Shown: positions 1 to 11,594, numbered from the stretch's first letter. The stretch: 64,000 nt of DNA from Megamerina dolium (GCA_963854835.1 OY978530.1:29367195-29431194); one strand, 5' to 3'. Notes: generated from the sequence alone by a model not told the origin. Numbers and translations are program-made.

Positions 1-151
1 GGCAACACAAGTACGATGACTTTCGTTAACATTATTATAGTATATACTACGGTACTATAAGTAATATATATATTGTATATAATATTCTCAACTTTACTTG
101 ATTAAACGCAACTGAACTGAATACACGTGTTTCTCGTTTGCGCATCTGACA
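1..151 (+). repeat. 5' LTR of copia-like copy 1, cut by the window edge
   Basis: These bases match the terminal repeat seen whole at 8565-8737 and 4193-4367. The first 22 bases of the LTR lie outside the window. The LTR ends in CTGACA and a primer site follows after two bases. Confidence 0.95.
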
Positions 152-153
152 AA

Positions 154-167
154 GGTTATGGGCCCAG
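154..167 (+). other. Primer binding site of copia type (internal tRNA-iMet)
   Basis: GGTTATGGGCCCAG follows the LTR. Drosophila copia uses the same kind of site, complementary to an internal part of initiator methionine tRNA rather than its 3' end. This supports the Ty1/copia assignment independently of the proteins. Confidence 0.85.
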
Positions 168-267
168 ATGCAATCACGGTATTAAACAGTTATCAAGTAT
201 TCCCGTTTTATTGTTGAATTATATTTTGTTGTCTAATTCGTATGTCAAATAAATATCATTGGCAAAA

Positions 268-828
268 ATGAGTAACAATGGAATGCAGATAGAGAAGCTT
301 ATTAGTGAAAACTATGGAACCTGGTCTATCCAGATGAAGAGTATGTTGATAACATCGGACTACTGGAGTGTTACAACAACGACGTGTCCATCTACTGCAG
401 GGGCTTCGCAGAAAGCTTCATGGGTATTAAATGATCAAAAGGCGTTAGCGATGATTATTTTGTGTGTCAAACCATCGGAGTTAATCCACATTAAGGGGTG
501 TGCTACAGCGTAGGACGCATGGGATACATTGAAAAGTTTATACAAGGCTGATGGTCCAGCAAGGAAGGTAAATTTGTTTAAAAGGCTGGTACAGTTTAAA
601 ATTAAAGGTGGAGAAAAATTCGCACAACAGTTGAATGATTTTTTCACAATCATCGATCAATTGAAAGAGATTGATGTACGTGTGCCAGATGATCTCTTAT
701 GTATATTGTTATTGTGTAGCCTGCCTGAGAGCATGGACAATTTTGTAGTAGCATTAGAGTCGGGACAACTTACCCAGTATAGAACAAGTGAAAATAAAAG
801 TACTCGAAAAAGAACTAAGAAAAAATGA
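268..828 (+). pseudogene. copia-like Gag, copy 1, nonsense mutation
   Basis: The reading frame starts at the ATG at 268 and matches the Gag of copy 2 (8854-9414). An in-frame TAG at 511-513 stands where copy 2 has a lysine codon. The protein has the copia Gag look, with a short N-terminal helix followed by a UBN2-like region. It would form the particle core. The frame closes at TGA just before the zinc-knuckle region, as in copy 2. Copy 1 also lacks about 29 bases present in copy 2 just after the stop. Confidence 0.85.
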
Positions 829-1187
829 TAAGATCTCGTAATATGCTGAAAAAAGAAGTAAAAGCAAAAAATAATCGTATTAAATGCTATAAATGTGGAA
901 AGAGAGGACATGTAAGAGCACAATGTAAAACAATTGAATTAACTCGATCGCCGACTGTATTGAGTTTATTCAATGATTTGCAAAGCTATGATCAAAACAT
1001 GTGGGTTTTGGATAGCGGGGCATCTTCTCATATGTGTCGTAGCAAATCATTATTTTCGAACATAAAACAGCAACAACAACCAATTATTCTTGCTTCTGGA
1101 GAGAAAGTGATGGCGAATGGTATATGCAATGTGAATTTGAAATCAGAGAACACTGACATTGTCCTATATGATGTATTAATTTATTAA
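825..1187 (+). pseudogene. copia-like nucleocapsid knuckle and protease, copy 1
   Basis: The translation shows one CCHC knuckle (CYKCGKRGHVRAQC) and then the retroviral-type protease motif WVLDSGASSH. A small insertion makes a TAA at 1185-1187 where copy 2 reads on as LYVPNLYSNF. The product would have been part of the Gag-Pol polyprotein. Confidence 0.85.
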
Positions 1188-1197
1188 TGTACCTAAT

Positions 1198-2357
1198 TTG
1201 TATTCTAATTTTTTATCAGTGAGTAAAATTATTAGCGATGGCAACATCGTACAATTCTCTCAGAACAAAGCAAATGTAATAAATAAAGCATACAAGACAA
1301 TATGTAGTGCAGAAACGGTTAACGGAATATTTTGTGTGAAATTACAGCGTAATAAAGAAGAGTTTGTCAATGCTGTGATAAATGAGAATAAAAACGTGGC
1401 AAAGTGGCATCGTAGATTTGGCCATTTAAATATTAAAGATTTAAGTTTGCTTAAAAATATGGTTCACGGTATGGATATCAGTTCGCCGAAGAATTTTCAG
1501 TGTATTACATGTGCTACAGGTAAAATAAGTACCAAACCTTTTACAAGCTATAATATTGTGAATAGCAAGAGCATGCTGGAATTAATACATACGGACATTT
1601 GCGGTCCAATGCGGATTTGTTCGCAAGGTGGTGCTATATATTTCATTACGTTTATAGATGATTTTACACGCTACACCGAAACGAGGTTTCTTCGTCATAA
1701 ATCTGAAGCGTTATCTGTGTTCAAGAATTTTGTAACCACGGTTGAAAAGCAGACTGGTTTTAAGGTAAAATCACTCAGAAGTGATAATGGACGTATGTCA
1801 ACGTCAAATTTGCTAGATTTCTGAAAGACAATGGCATTTTGCATCAGAAAACCGTTAGCTATACACCTCAACAAAATGGCGTAGCTGAACGAGCTAATAG
1901 AACACTCGTGAAAATGGCGCGATGTATGCTAATTACATCAAATTTGCCACAAAATTTATGGTCAGAAGCAATTAATACAGCTACGTATATTCGAAATCGT
2001 TCACCAACAAAGGTTTTACAGGGAAAAACTCCTTACGAATGCTGGTAGGGAAGAAAACCATCAGTGGCGCATTTCAGAACGTTTGGATGTGAAGCAGTGG
2101 CGTTAGAAAAGAGTCACAAAGGATCCAAATTTCAACCAAAAGGCATAAGGTTCATTTTCGTCAGATACGCAAGCCTTACGAAAGCATATAGGCTATTTGA
2201 TAAAGAACAAAGAGCAATTATTATTGCAAGAGACGTAATTTTCTTCGAAAATGTCTTTTATAAAGCAAACGTATCGTGTGATTGTAATGAGCTTTCTACC
2301 ACAAATCAAGATGTGTTCACCATGTATCACCATGTATGGAAATACGTCCGAAAGTAG
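1198..2357 (+). pseudogene. copia-like integrase, copy 1
   Basis: After the protease remnant comes an HHCC zinc region (WHRRFGHLN ... CITCATGK). The catalytic core follows, with aspartates in IHTDICGP and LRSDNG and the glutamate in QQNGVAERANRT. A TGA near 1824 breaks the frame inside the core, and a TAG at 2046-2048 follows PYECW. This whole domain is absent from copy 2. It would insert the element cDNA into the chromosome. Confidence 0.85.
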
Positions 2358-2361
2358 TAAG

Positions 2362-3702
2362 CCGAATGGTGATGTGAATGAAGAGCGCGCTGTGAGCATT
2401 GAATGTACAAATAATGAACACATAGATAATGAATACGATGAAGAAGAAAGCTCATCAGATGAATCGGTGGAGATTATTCCGGGCAAAAGAAGGAGAGGTA
2501 GGCCCAAAATCTGTAGAACGGGAAATATTGGTAGACCCAGAAAATTGTACGTATCGGAACCATCAGCAGAAACGTTAAATGCGATATACGACATTCCATT
2601 GACGGTGAAAGATGCATTGCTATCAGAAAATGCAGATCAATGGAAAAAGGCGATGAAGATTGAATACGACAATTTAATAAAAAACAATACTTGGAAATTA
2701 GTCGATTGTCCAGCTGGGAAAAATGTGATAGGTTCTAAATGGGTATTCACAACGAAGTATAATGAAATGAACCATAGAAAAGTATAAAGCGCGTTTAGTA
2801 GCTCAGGGATGTGCACAGAAGAAAAATGTAGATTTTTTCGATACGTATTCGCCAGTTGAACGACATTCTACGATACGATTGGTTCTAGCGTTGGCAGCAC
2901 AACACAAATTGCTTGTAAATCACATAGATATCGTAGCAGCGTATCTAAATGGAAATTTGGAGGAAGATATTTACATGCGACAACCCGAAGCATTGTAGTT
3001 ACAGAATACAAAGATAAAGTTTGTAAACTTAACAAAGCGTTGTACGGCCTTAAACAAGCGGGCAGAGAATGGAACAATAAAATTGATAACATTTTATCGC
3101 ACATAGGTTTTAAACGTTGTAAATCAGATAATTGTGTGTACATGAACATAAGCAATACCGAAATCAACCTAATAACTTTGTACGTTGATGATATTTTGTT
3201 GGCAAGTACGTCTGTATCAACTATGCGTGATATCGGTGAGAAACTTAGCACGCAGGTGGAGGTGGTTGATCGTGGTCCAGTGAGCTATTATCTTGGAATA
3301 GAGATCGAACGAAATGGTTTACGTGGTGATATTTCAATACATCAAAACCGATATACTCAACAGCTTCTGGAAAAATGGGGTATGATATGCTGCAAACCAG
3401 TATCCACACCTATGGCGACTAGTACTGTACTAACGATATGTGGCGATAAGGAATGCAATGGATATGACAAAAATAATTATCAATCCCTAATTGGAGCATT
3501 GACATATCTATCAATCATTTCTAGACCTGATATTGCACACGTTGTCTCGAAATTGGCACAATACAACAGTCATCCTCATAAAGAGCATTTTACAGCGGCC
3601 AAGCATGTTTATTTTGTTTCACAGACGCAGATTGGGGATCAGATAGTTCTGATCGTAAATCATATAGTGGACTCGTTGTGTATTTTGGAAATGGTCCAAT
3701 AG
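2362..3702 (+). pseudogene. copia-like reverse transcriptase, copy 1
   Basis: The start is an acidic linker, then DQWKKAMKIEYDNLI, KARLVAQGC and the catalytic LYVDDILLAS. Frameshifts near 2780 and 2995 split the domain into three frames. KALYGLKQAGREWNN is the usual copia motif before the palm. The translation is almost identical to copy 2 at 9883-11211. Confidence 0.87.
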
Positions 3703-4085
3703 CATGGGAATCGAAGAAACAAAAGGTCGTCCCTTTAAGTTCCATGGAGGCGGAGTATATCGTCATATGTCAAGGCGCAAAAGAAGTTTCTTTTCACCGA
3801 AGCCTATTGAATGAATTAAGAATGAATGAATATGTAAAGGCTGCAACAGCAATTTGGTGCGATAACCAGGGTGCACAGTTAATGGTGAAAAATCCCATCG
3901 CACACAAAAGAATCAAACACATAGATATAAGATTCCATTATATTAGAGAAAAGTATATTGTAAATGAAATTGATATTAGATATATACCATCAGATGAAAA
4001 CGTTGCAGATATATTTACAAAACCTCTGACAAAAGAGAAACATGAAAATTGCTGCAAATTGTTAAAAATAGATTTTTTGAATTAA
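3678..4085 (+). pseudogene. copia-like RNase H, copy 1
   Basis: SSMEAEYIV, CDNQGAQ and DIFTKPLTKEKH are the hallmarks of the copia RNase H at the Pol C-terminus. The domain begins in a frame different from the RT above it, so a frameshift lies near 3690. It ends 97 bases before the polypurine tract. Confidence 0.87.
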
Positions 4086-4181
4086 TTGACCATTCCTATG
4101 TACATTGTAACAATTATTCATAAATATCTGTGCTATATACTTATTATATGATTCAAATTTTTGTATAACCGCATTTGTGTT

Positions 4182-4192
4182 GAGGGGGAGAT
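4182..4192 (+). other. Polypurine tract, copia-like copy 1
   Basis: GAGGGGGAGAT lies immediately upstream of the 3' LTR, where plus-strand DNA synthesis would be primed. Copy 2 has the same tract at 11719-11729. Confidence 0.8.
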
Positions 4193-4367
4193 TGTTAGAA
4201 TATGAATTATAGTTGGCAACACAAGTACGATGACTTTCGTTAACATTATTATAGTATATACTACGGTACTATAAGTAATATATATATATTGTATATAATA
4301 TTCTCAACTTTACTTGATTAAACGCAACTGAACTGAATACACGTGTTTCTCGTTTGCGCATTTGACA
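4193..4367 (+). repeat. 3' LTR of copia-like copy 1
   Basis: A 175-bp repeat bounded by TG...CA. It is followed by AATAT, the 5-bp target duplication that is visible on both sides of copy 2. Confidence 0.93.
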
Positions 4368-4610
4368 AATATACAATATAAAAATAATTTTTTCGCAATA
4401 TTCATTTATAATCTATACTTAATTTTTTTAAAAGTTATTAAAAATGCATCGTTGGTTGGTACAAAAATATAGTGACAACATTGGATTTCTCTTCATAGTT
4501 GCAATAACCAGCTTTTCGTACTTTTAGGTGGTACGATTTTCAATATTATCCGCTGAAAACGGAACGTATTTTGTTACATATATTTTATCTAATTTTTACG
4601 GATATATATA
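4368..4610 (+). repeat. Duplicated flank plus left part of repeat Rep-1
   Basis: This AT-rich stretch is repeated almost base for base at 11905-12148, so the flank was duplicated together with the copia element. From about 4530 it is the left part of an unclassified repeat (Rep-1) that recurs reversed at 5700-6010. No coding signal is seen. Confidence 0.8.
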
Positions 4611-5195
4611 CCAGGTGTACAAGCTTAAATCCGCTGTTTGCTCATAGATGGAGTTAGTGAACATATTGAGCTATTATCGTCTGTGCATCCTTTTTTTATG
4701 AGTTCGACATCTGTTTACATCAATTAGTAAACATCATCAGTGCTTTTATACAACAACATACATTTTTCCTCGTATAATCATGTCTAGTTTCGTGCCAGAA
4801 AAAGAGCATATGCGGGAAACTCTACTTTTTTGCTTTAATATGAAGAAATCTGCTGCTGAGTCGCATCGAATGCTTCTGGAGACAGTGCGCTATCGGAAAC
4901 CACTTGCAGAGACTGGTTTCGTCGGTTCAAAGAAGGCCATTTTGACTTGAGTGACAAGAAGCGTGAAAATAGCAAAGTTGACGACCATGATTTGCAGGCT
5001 CTTTTGGATGAGGACGACAACCAATAGCAAAAATTGCTTGCCAAACAGTTAGGTGTTACTCAACACGCCATTTCCATACGTTTACGAGCCATGGGAAGGT
5101 TCAAAAATTTGGAAAATGGGTACCCCATAAACTGAACGATAGGCAGATGGAGCGACGCCAAAACACGTGCGAAATCTTCCTTGCTAGACAAAAAA
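4611..5195 (+). pseudogene. mariner transposon copy 1, 5' half only
   Basis: It starts with the inverted repeat CCAGGTGTACAAGC after a TA, as at 12149. The transposase start at about 4780 gives MSSFVPEKEHMRETLLFCFNM. Frameshifts then expose RDWFRRFKEG and LQALLDED, the mariner helix-turn-helix region. A SINE joins at about 5196. The catalytic half and right inverted repeat are missing here but present in copy 2. Confidence 0.85.
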
Positions 5196-5519
5196 GGGCT
5201 CATTGGCCGAGCTTCTCTTCCATTACTGTTGTGCGTCTTAAATTTGGACAGTATTAGAATGGACCTACTTATTTTAGCCGGTTCCGAACGGCAGAACACT
5301 TGTGACATCACTTTTTCTGAGCTTTGTCACAGTGTTCTTTTAGAAGCTTTTTCATGGCAAGTTGTTACTGTCGGAAGAATTGCCAATTGCTTGCCGACAG
5401 GTGGGTACCGTTCGAAAGAAAAATCTTTTCGATATTAAATTTGTTATGCATCAGCCGGGTATTGAACCACGACCTACAGATCAGAAGGCGAACACACTAA
5501 CCACTGAGCTACGCCACTC
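5196..5519 (-). repeat. tRNA-derived SINE, copy a
   Basis: Read on the minus strand it begins with a tRNA-like head: box A TAGCTCAGTGG, then box B GGTTCAATACC. The body matches the copies at 6236, 16208, 41072 and 50793. The 3' tail (GGCTTTATGTGGCCACA in other copies) is missing at the mariner junction, so the insertion or a later recombination removed it. These boxes would act as an internal RNA polymerase III promoter. Confidence 0.85.
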
Positions 5520-5699
5520 ATACTGTGGACTATGCCACACAAAAAAAATTATTATAATTATAGAATACAAAAATGCAGTAGAATAGAGTGTTTTGAAATG
5601 ATTAAAAACAAATAAGGAGAAAGAAAAAGGGGTATAGACAATTAAAAATATTTTGACGTAAAACAATAGAAATTAAAGAAATAGGAAGACACAGTGTTC
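5520..5699. other. AT-rich DNA without recognisable content
   Basis: I see A-rich runs and no credible reading frame. The sequence is not homologous to the mariner right half that occupies the corresponding place in copy 2. Confidence 0.6.
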
Positions 5700-6010
5700 A
5701 TGCGTATAAACGCATCTGTTGCAATTCATCACGTTAAATTGTAATTCAGTGTGTGAATACTCATGCGTACTGGGCGGAATATTATTAAAAAGTTAATACA
5801 TGCATCCAAAAATACTACAATATCTTAAGGAAAATTACAACTAGAGGGTTAGAAATATATAGTAAATACAGTATATCAAGAAGACGTTAGGCTTTATCAG
5901 AAGCAATATAATAAATAGGTTAGCTAGGTTGAATAAAAAAAACCACGTTCCGTCTTCAACGGATAATATTGAAAACCGTGAAATGATGTTCTTAAATGTC
6001 TGCGCAAAAC
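5700..6010 (-). repeat. Repeat Rep-1, reversed copy without mariner
   Basis: On the minus strand this joins the sequence left of the mariner (about 12065-12110) to the sequence right of it (13410-13640) in one continuous piece. It is thus an unoccupied relative of the mariner insertion site. Similarity covers the GAACGT, TTCAACCTA and TCCTTAAGATATTGTA landmarks. The class is unknown and no open frame is conserved. Confidence 0.65.
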
Positions 6011-6100
6011 AACAATGCATTCTTATCACGAATTATTCTAACATGACGCAATGGTTATTTATATAAATAGGAATATATGTATATCTCAAATAAGAAGTAC

Positions 6101-6598
<498 letters not shown>

Positions 6599-6639
6599 TA
6601 ACTATTCAATATATATACTTAGATAAAAATAATATAATG

Positions 6640-6985
6640 TAGAAATTTCTAATTTGGTAATTCCCTTAGATCAGCAGAATGTCGGCGTGAGACAGTAAAA
6701 TTTCGAAAGAGGTAAGATAACAGCATTAATAAAATTAGTAACGTGGCACAAAACTATACTTAATGGCAAACAAACCGAATCCAAATCCTAACTTGACAGC
6801 AAATAAACAAACGAGTATCTGACGCAGTACAGTTCAGAGAAACAGAAAAGTAAATACAATATAAGCAGCAACAGCACTAAGATCAACACCAACTACATCT
6901 ATAACGATACTATACTATAACGATGATGATGAAAACGATTAACAATTAATCAAAGTCTCCACCAAACGAAAGATTTTATTGAATC
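6640..6985. repeat. Left arm of a complex inverted repeat
   Basis: Landmarks CTGGTAATTCCCT-like, CAGTAAAATTTCGAAAGA and AACAGCATTA recur in reverse complement at about 8340-8500. Similarity is imperfect. No reading frame is convincing. It borders the LTR-like core that starts at 6986. Confidence 0.55.
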
Positions 6986-7404
6986 TGTTGTATACTATTT
7001 TTCCACAACACTCACTAAGTATATAACGGCTAGACTCAAGGATGTAACACACAAGATTCGCACCAAGACCTAAGCTCCTAAATATTTTTCGAGACTACCA
7101 CACTAGTTAGCTGAAATAAAACAATTATACTTTATCAATTACGCGATACTTGCGATTTTGGATTTTCGCTTTATTCCTGGTATAACTTCCAATTTTACAC
7201 TTTTACACTAATACTGGAGGGCCTCGTAAGGATCGCAGTACTTACAATTTCTTACACTTTTACACTAATACTGGAGGGCCTCGTAAGGATCGCAGTATTT
7301 TACAATTTCTTACACGCTAACTCTTCACAACTTAGATCAAGACTCACAACTGAAAAGCCACTGCCTTCAGTAAGCTGACAGCTTATATACCATTTTTCTC
7401 ATAC
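6986..7404 (-). repeat. Family-B LTR-like core, copy 1
   Basis: Closely matches 20771-21180. Read on the minus strand it has a core-promoter look (TATATAAGC, then an initiator-like TCAGTTGTG) and AATAAA further on. It ends in ...ACAACA at the element edge. The parallel copy at 20771 is the 3' LTR of a gypsy element, so this is probably LTR material from the same family. Confidence 0.65.
7201..7315. repeat. 57-bp tandem duplication inside the family-B LTR
   Basis: Two consecutive copies of a 57-bp unit containing ACTGGAGGGCCTCGTAAGG. The same doubling occurs at about 20995-21098, so it predates the separation of the two copies. Confidence 0.85.
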
Positions 7405-7655
7405 TATCTATATATCGATCTACTCACATACCAACATATAACATACAATATTATATTCACACCACTTGTGTGTATGTATGTATGTACACGATCGATGCAC
7501 TCCATATGTGTGTATATGTGTACCCATTTTGTGAAAAAGCAACTTTTTGATATTCACACACATGATTAGTCCACGTGAGTTTAGTTACCAAGGAATGTCT
7601 AAACATGTATGCTTACACAGGTATGCTTACGTAAGTGCAGAACTACAAATTGTGT
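7405..7655 (+). repeat. Segment found inverted in the second family-B copy
   Basis: From ATCGATCTACTCACATACC to CTTACGTAAGTGCAG this segment appears in reverse complement at 21182-21660, apart from a LINE insertion there. The flanks on both sides keep the same direction in both copies. A diverged third copy at about 38000-38130 has the orientation seen here. Confidence 0.75.
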
Positions 7656-8040
7656 GGGAAAGTGCTTTGTCAGCTTTTTCACACCCAACTGCTACTCTGT
7701 TGGCTCAATGTTCTGGCATTCCACAATTATAAGTAATATTAATATGGGTTGTGTATATCACAACTTCGAGCAATGTTGGTATGTGTATGGATAAATATGT
7801 AGTTTACAATTTCGGGAAATATGTCGCGAGCAAAATATGCATATGTGCATATTTCATATTTTGGCTCTTCCTTCTCTTAGGAAGAAAAAATAATCATTAT
7901 GAAATAATAATAATTTTTTTATAAGGAACAAATTAAAATTATGCTTATTTTGTAAAATTAAGTACAATTCAAACCCTATGGAAATTATGTTGAATAAAAT
8001 TCGAAGTGTTATGTACATATATAGTTACTGGTAATTCAAC
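7656..8040. repeat. Remainder of family-B repeat and AT-rich DNA
   Basis: 7790-7866 (AATTTCGGGAAATATGTCGCG) matches 21664-21730. 7656-7790 is absent from the second copy. After 7870 the sequence is AT-rich with no gene visible. Confidence 0.5.
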
Positions 8041-8545
8041 GATTATGGTGCCCATGATGACGATGTTCATCTTGCTGGTTGTTGTCTGCTGTACTTAGCT
8101 TTGTTACAGCTTTTGTTGTTGAAGTCTAGTGATGAAAACAGTAACTTCCTCTTTATCAAAGTTCTATTTTTGTTTCGGCAATGAGAGCGAAGGTTACGCC
8201 AAAGTTATTGGTTGTAAATTTTATTGTTTTGTAAGTTTGTTATGGGTACTCGTGGTACTGTGCCTGCTTTGCTTTCTGCTCTGCGTTTATTTGTTCTTTA
8301 CTGCTTCAAGGATAGTTTTGTGTCATCACTTTATTGGTTGTTACTGTAGTTAGGTAATGCTGTTAATGTTGCTGCGTTGGCATCTCTCGAAATTTCACTG
8401 TATGAGTTGATATTGGATTTTCGTGGACATATTGCTGTTCTCTTATATTTGTAGGGGAATTACCAGATTTCTTTTCAATAATTGATCATTTACATTTACT
8501 GTATATATTAGAACTACTATATCACTTATTTAGTTAATTTTTCTT
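8041..8545. repeat. Right arm of the complex inverted repeat
   Basis: In reverse complement this resembles 6640-6985 and partly 22190-22270 (landmark CTAAGTACA..AGACAACAACCA). Short open frames here have no recognisable motif and are probably chance. Confidence 0.5.
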
Positions 8546-8559
8546 ATTAAGATTTACGT

Positions 8560-8564
8560 AATAT
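8560..8564 (+). repeat. Target duplication AATAT, copia-like copy 2, left
   Basis: AATAT precedes the 5' LTR and recurs directly after the 3' LTR at 11905-11909. Five bases is the normal duplication length for copia elements. Confidence 0.9.
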
Positions 8565-8737
8565 TGTTAGAATATGAATTATAGTTGGCAACACAAGTAC
8601 GATGACTTTCGTTAACATTATTATAGTATATACTACGGTACTATAAGTAATATATATATTGTATATAATATTCTCAACTTTACTTGATTAAACGCAACTG
8701 AACTGAATACACGTGTTTCTCGTTTGCGCATCTGACA
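8565..8737 (+). repeat. 5' LTR of copia-like copy 2
   Basis: 173 bp, bounded by TGTTAGAATA and CATCTGACA. It is nearly identical to the other LTRs of the pair. It carries AT-rich TATA-like sequence and is followed by the primer site. Confidence 0.95.
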
Positions 8738-8739
8738 AA

Positions 8740-8753
8740 GGTTATGGGCCCAG
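8740..8753 (+). other. Primer binding site, copia-like copy 2
   Basis: GGTTATGGGCCCAG, identical to 154-167 and of copia tRNA-iMet internal type. Confidence 0.85.
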
Positions 8754-8853
8754 ATGCAATCACGGTATTAAACAGTTATCAAGTATTCCCGTTTTATTGT
8801 TGAATTATATTTTGTTGTCTAATTCGTATGTCAAATAAATATCATTGGCAAAA

Positions 8854-9414
8854 ATGAGTAACAATGGAATGCAGATAGAGAAGCTTATTAGTGAAAACTA
8901 TGGAACCTGGTCTATCCAGATGAAGAGTATGTTGATAACATCGGACTACTGGAGTGTTACAACAACGACGTGTCCATCTACTGCAGGGGCTTCGCAGAAA
9001 GCTTCATGGGAATTAAATGATCAAAAGGCGTTAGCGATGATTATTTTGTGTGTCGAACCATCGGAGTTAATCCACATTAAGGGGTGTGCTACAGCGAAGG
9101 ACGCATGGGATACATTGAAAAGTTTATACAAGGCTGATGGTCCAGCAAGGAAGGTAAATTTGTTTAAAAGGCTGGTACAGTTTAAAATTAAAGGTGGAGA
9201 AAAATTCGCACCACAGTTGAATGATTTTTTCACAATCATCGATCAATTGAAAGAGATTGATGTACGTGTGCCAGATGATCTCTTATGTATATTGTTATTG
9301 TGTAGCCAGCCTGAGAGCATGGACAATTTTGTAGTAGCATTAGAGTCGGGACAACTTACCCAGTATAGAACAAGTGAAAATAAAAGTACTCGAAGAAGAA
9401 CTAAGAAAAAATGA
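8854..9414 (+). CDS. copia-like Gag, copy 2, open reading frame
   Basis: 186 codons from the ATG at 8854 to TGA at 9412-9414, without the nonsense codon of copy 1. Features are IEKLISENYGTWSIQMKSML, KDAWDTL and KVNLFKRL, as in copia capsid proteins of the UBN2 type. Both copies stop at the same place after an A-rich run, before the knuckle. The frame break between Gag and the protease frame is therefore ancestral to the duplication. No function is likely, because integrase is missing. Confidence 0.8.
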   Translation: MSNNGMQIEKLISENYGTWSIQMKSMLITSDYWSVTTTTCPSTAGASQKASWELNDQKALAMIILCVEPSELIHIKGCATAKDAWDTLKSLYKADGPARKVNLFKRLVQFKIKGGEKFAPQLNDFFTIIDQLKEIDVRVPDDLLCILLLCSQPESMDNFVVALESGQLTQYRTSENKSTRRRTKKK

Positions 9415-9459
9415 TAAGACGCAAACACAGAGAGTGTTTTTGCGGCGAAATCTCGTAAT

Positions 9460-9858
9460 ATGCTGAAAAAAGAAGTAAAAGCAAAAAATAATCGTATTAA
9501 ATGCTATGAATGTGGAAAGAGAGGACATGTAAGAGCACAATGTAAAACAATTGAATTAACTCGATCGCCGACTGTATTGAGTTTATTCAATGAATTGCAA
9601 AGCTATGATCAAAACATGTGGGTTTTGGATAGCGGGGCATCTTCTCATATGTGTCGTAGCAAATCATTATTTTCGAACATAAAACAGCAACAACAACCAA
9701 TTATTCTTGCTTCTGGAGAGAAAGTGATGGCGAATGGTATATGCAATGTGAATTTGAAATCAGAGAACACTGACATTGTCCTATATGATGTATTATATGT
9801 ACCTAATTTGTATTCTAATTTTTTATCAGTGAGTAAAATTATTAGCAATGGCAATTAG
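9460..9858 (+). pseudogene. copia-like nucleocapsid and protease, copy 2
   Basis: Knuckle CYECGKRGHVRAQC, then WVLDSGASSHMC of the protease. The frame ends at TAG where an internal deletion begins. Upstream 28 bases absent from copy 1 are retained. Confidence 0.85.
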
Positions 9859-9870
9859 CCGTAAATTAAG
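9856..9870 (+). other. Deletion junction removing integrase
   Basis: The sequence matches copy 1 up to about base 1240 and resumes at about base 2357 of copy 1. The junction carries a few extra bases (TTAGCCGTAAA). The loss is about 1.1 kb and removes the complete integrase. Confidence 0.85.
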
Positions 9871-9882
9871 CCGAATGGTGAT

Positions 9883-11211
9883 GTGAATGAAGAGCGCGCT
9901 GTGAGCATTGAATGTACAAATAATGAACACATAGATAATGAATACGATGAAGAAGAAAGCTCATCAGATGAATCGGTGGAGATTATTCCGGGCAAAAGAA
10001 GGAGAGGTAGGCCCAAAATCTGTAGAACGGGAAATATTGGTAGACCCAGAAAATTGTACGTATCGGAATCATCAGCAGAAACGTTAAATGCGATATACGA
10101 CATTCCATTGACGGTGAAAGATGCATTGCTATCAGAAAATGCAGATCAATGGAAAAAGGCGATGAAGATTGAATACGACAATTTAATAAAAAACAATACT
10201 TGGAAATTAGTCGATTGTCCAGCTGGGAAAAATGTGATAGGTTCTAAATGGGTATTCACAACGAAGTATAATGAAATGAACCATAGAAATGTATAAAGCG
10301 CGTTTAGTAGCTCAGGGATGTGCACAGAAGAAAAATGTAGATTTTTTCGATACGTATTCGCCAGTTGTACGACATTCTACGATACGATTGGTTCTAGCGT
10401 TGGCAGCACAACACAAATTGCTTGTAAATCACATAGATATCGTAGCAGCGTATCTAAATGGAAATTTGGAGGAAGATATTTACATGCGATAACCCGAAGC
10501 ATTGTAGTTACAGAATACAAAGATAAAGTTTGTAAACTTAACAAAGCGTTGTACGGCCTTAAACAAGCGGGCAGAGAATGGAACAATAAAATTGATAACA
10601 TTTTATCGCACATAGGTTTTAAACGTTGTAAATCAGATAATTGTGTGTACATGAACATAAGCAATACCGAAATCAACCTAATAACTTTGTACGTTGATGA
10701 TATTTTGTTGGCAAGTACGTCTGTATCAACTATGCGTGATATCGGTGAGAAACTTAGCACGCAGGTGGAGGTGGTTGATCGTGGTCCAGTGAGCTATTAT
10801 CTTGGAATAGAGATCGAACGAAATGGTTTACGTGGTGATATTTCAATACATCAAAACCGATATACTCAACAGCTTCTGGAAAAATGGGGTATGATATGCT
10901 GCAAACCAGTATCCACACCTATGGCGACTGGTACTGTACTAACGATATGTGGCGATAAGGAATGCAATGGATATGACAAAAATAATTATCAATCCCTAAT
11001 TGGAGCATTGACATATCTATCAATCATTTCTAGACCTGATATTGCACACGTTGTCTCGAAATTGGCACAATACAACAGTCATCCTCATAAAGAGCATTTT
11101 ACAGCGGCCAAGCATGTTTATTTTGTTTCACAGACGCAGATTGGGGATCAGATAGTTCTGATCGTAAATCATATAGTGGACTCGTTGTGTATTTTGGAAA
11201 TGGTCCAATAG
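9883..11211 (+). pseudogene. copia-like reverse transcriptase, copy 2
   Basis: Same order as copy 1: acidic linker, KKAMKIEYDNL, KARLVAQGC, HIDIVAAYLNGNLEEDIYMR, KALYGLKQAGREW, LYVDDILLAS. Frameshifts occur at the same places as in copy 1. A TAA at about 10490 stands where copy 1 has CAA. The shared frameshifts date from before the duplication. Confidence 0.87.
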
Positions 11212-11594
11212 CATGGGAATCGAAGAAACAAAAGGTCGTCCCTTTAAGTTCCATGGAGGCGGAGTATATCGTCATATGTCAAGGCGCAAAAGAAGTTTCT
11301 TTTCACCGAAGCCTATTGAATGAATTAAGAATGAATGAATATGTAAAGGCTGCAACAGCAATTTTGTGCGATAACCAGGGTGCACAGTTAATGGTGAAAA
11401 ATCCCATCGCACACAAAAGAAGCAAACACATAGATATAAGATTCCATTATATTAGAGAAAAGTATATTGTAAATGAAATTGATATTAGATATATACCATC
11501 AGATGAAAACGTTGCAGATATATTTACAAAACCTCTGACAAAAGAGAAACATGTAAATTGCTGCAAATTGTTAAAAATAGATTTTTTGAATTAA
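11187..11594 (+). pseudogene. copia-like RNase H, copy 2
   Basis: SSMEAEYIV, CDNQGAQ and IFTKPLTKEKH are present. It differs from copy 1 in a few residues (for example AILCDNQ for AIWCDNQ). About 32 bases after the stop are absent from copy 1. Confidence 0.87.

Noticed and set aside
8129..8353. Cysteine- and leucine-rich 74-codon frame that looks like a membrane segment
   Set aside because: T-rich noncoding sequence of a repeat gives such frames by chance, and the related copies do not keep it.
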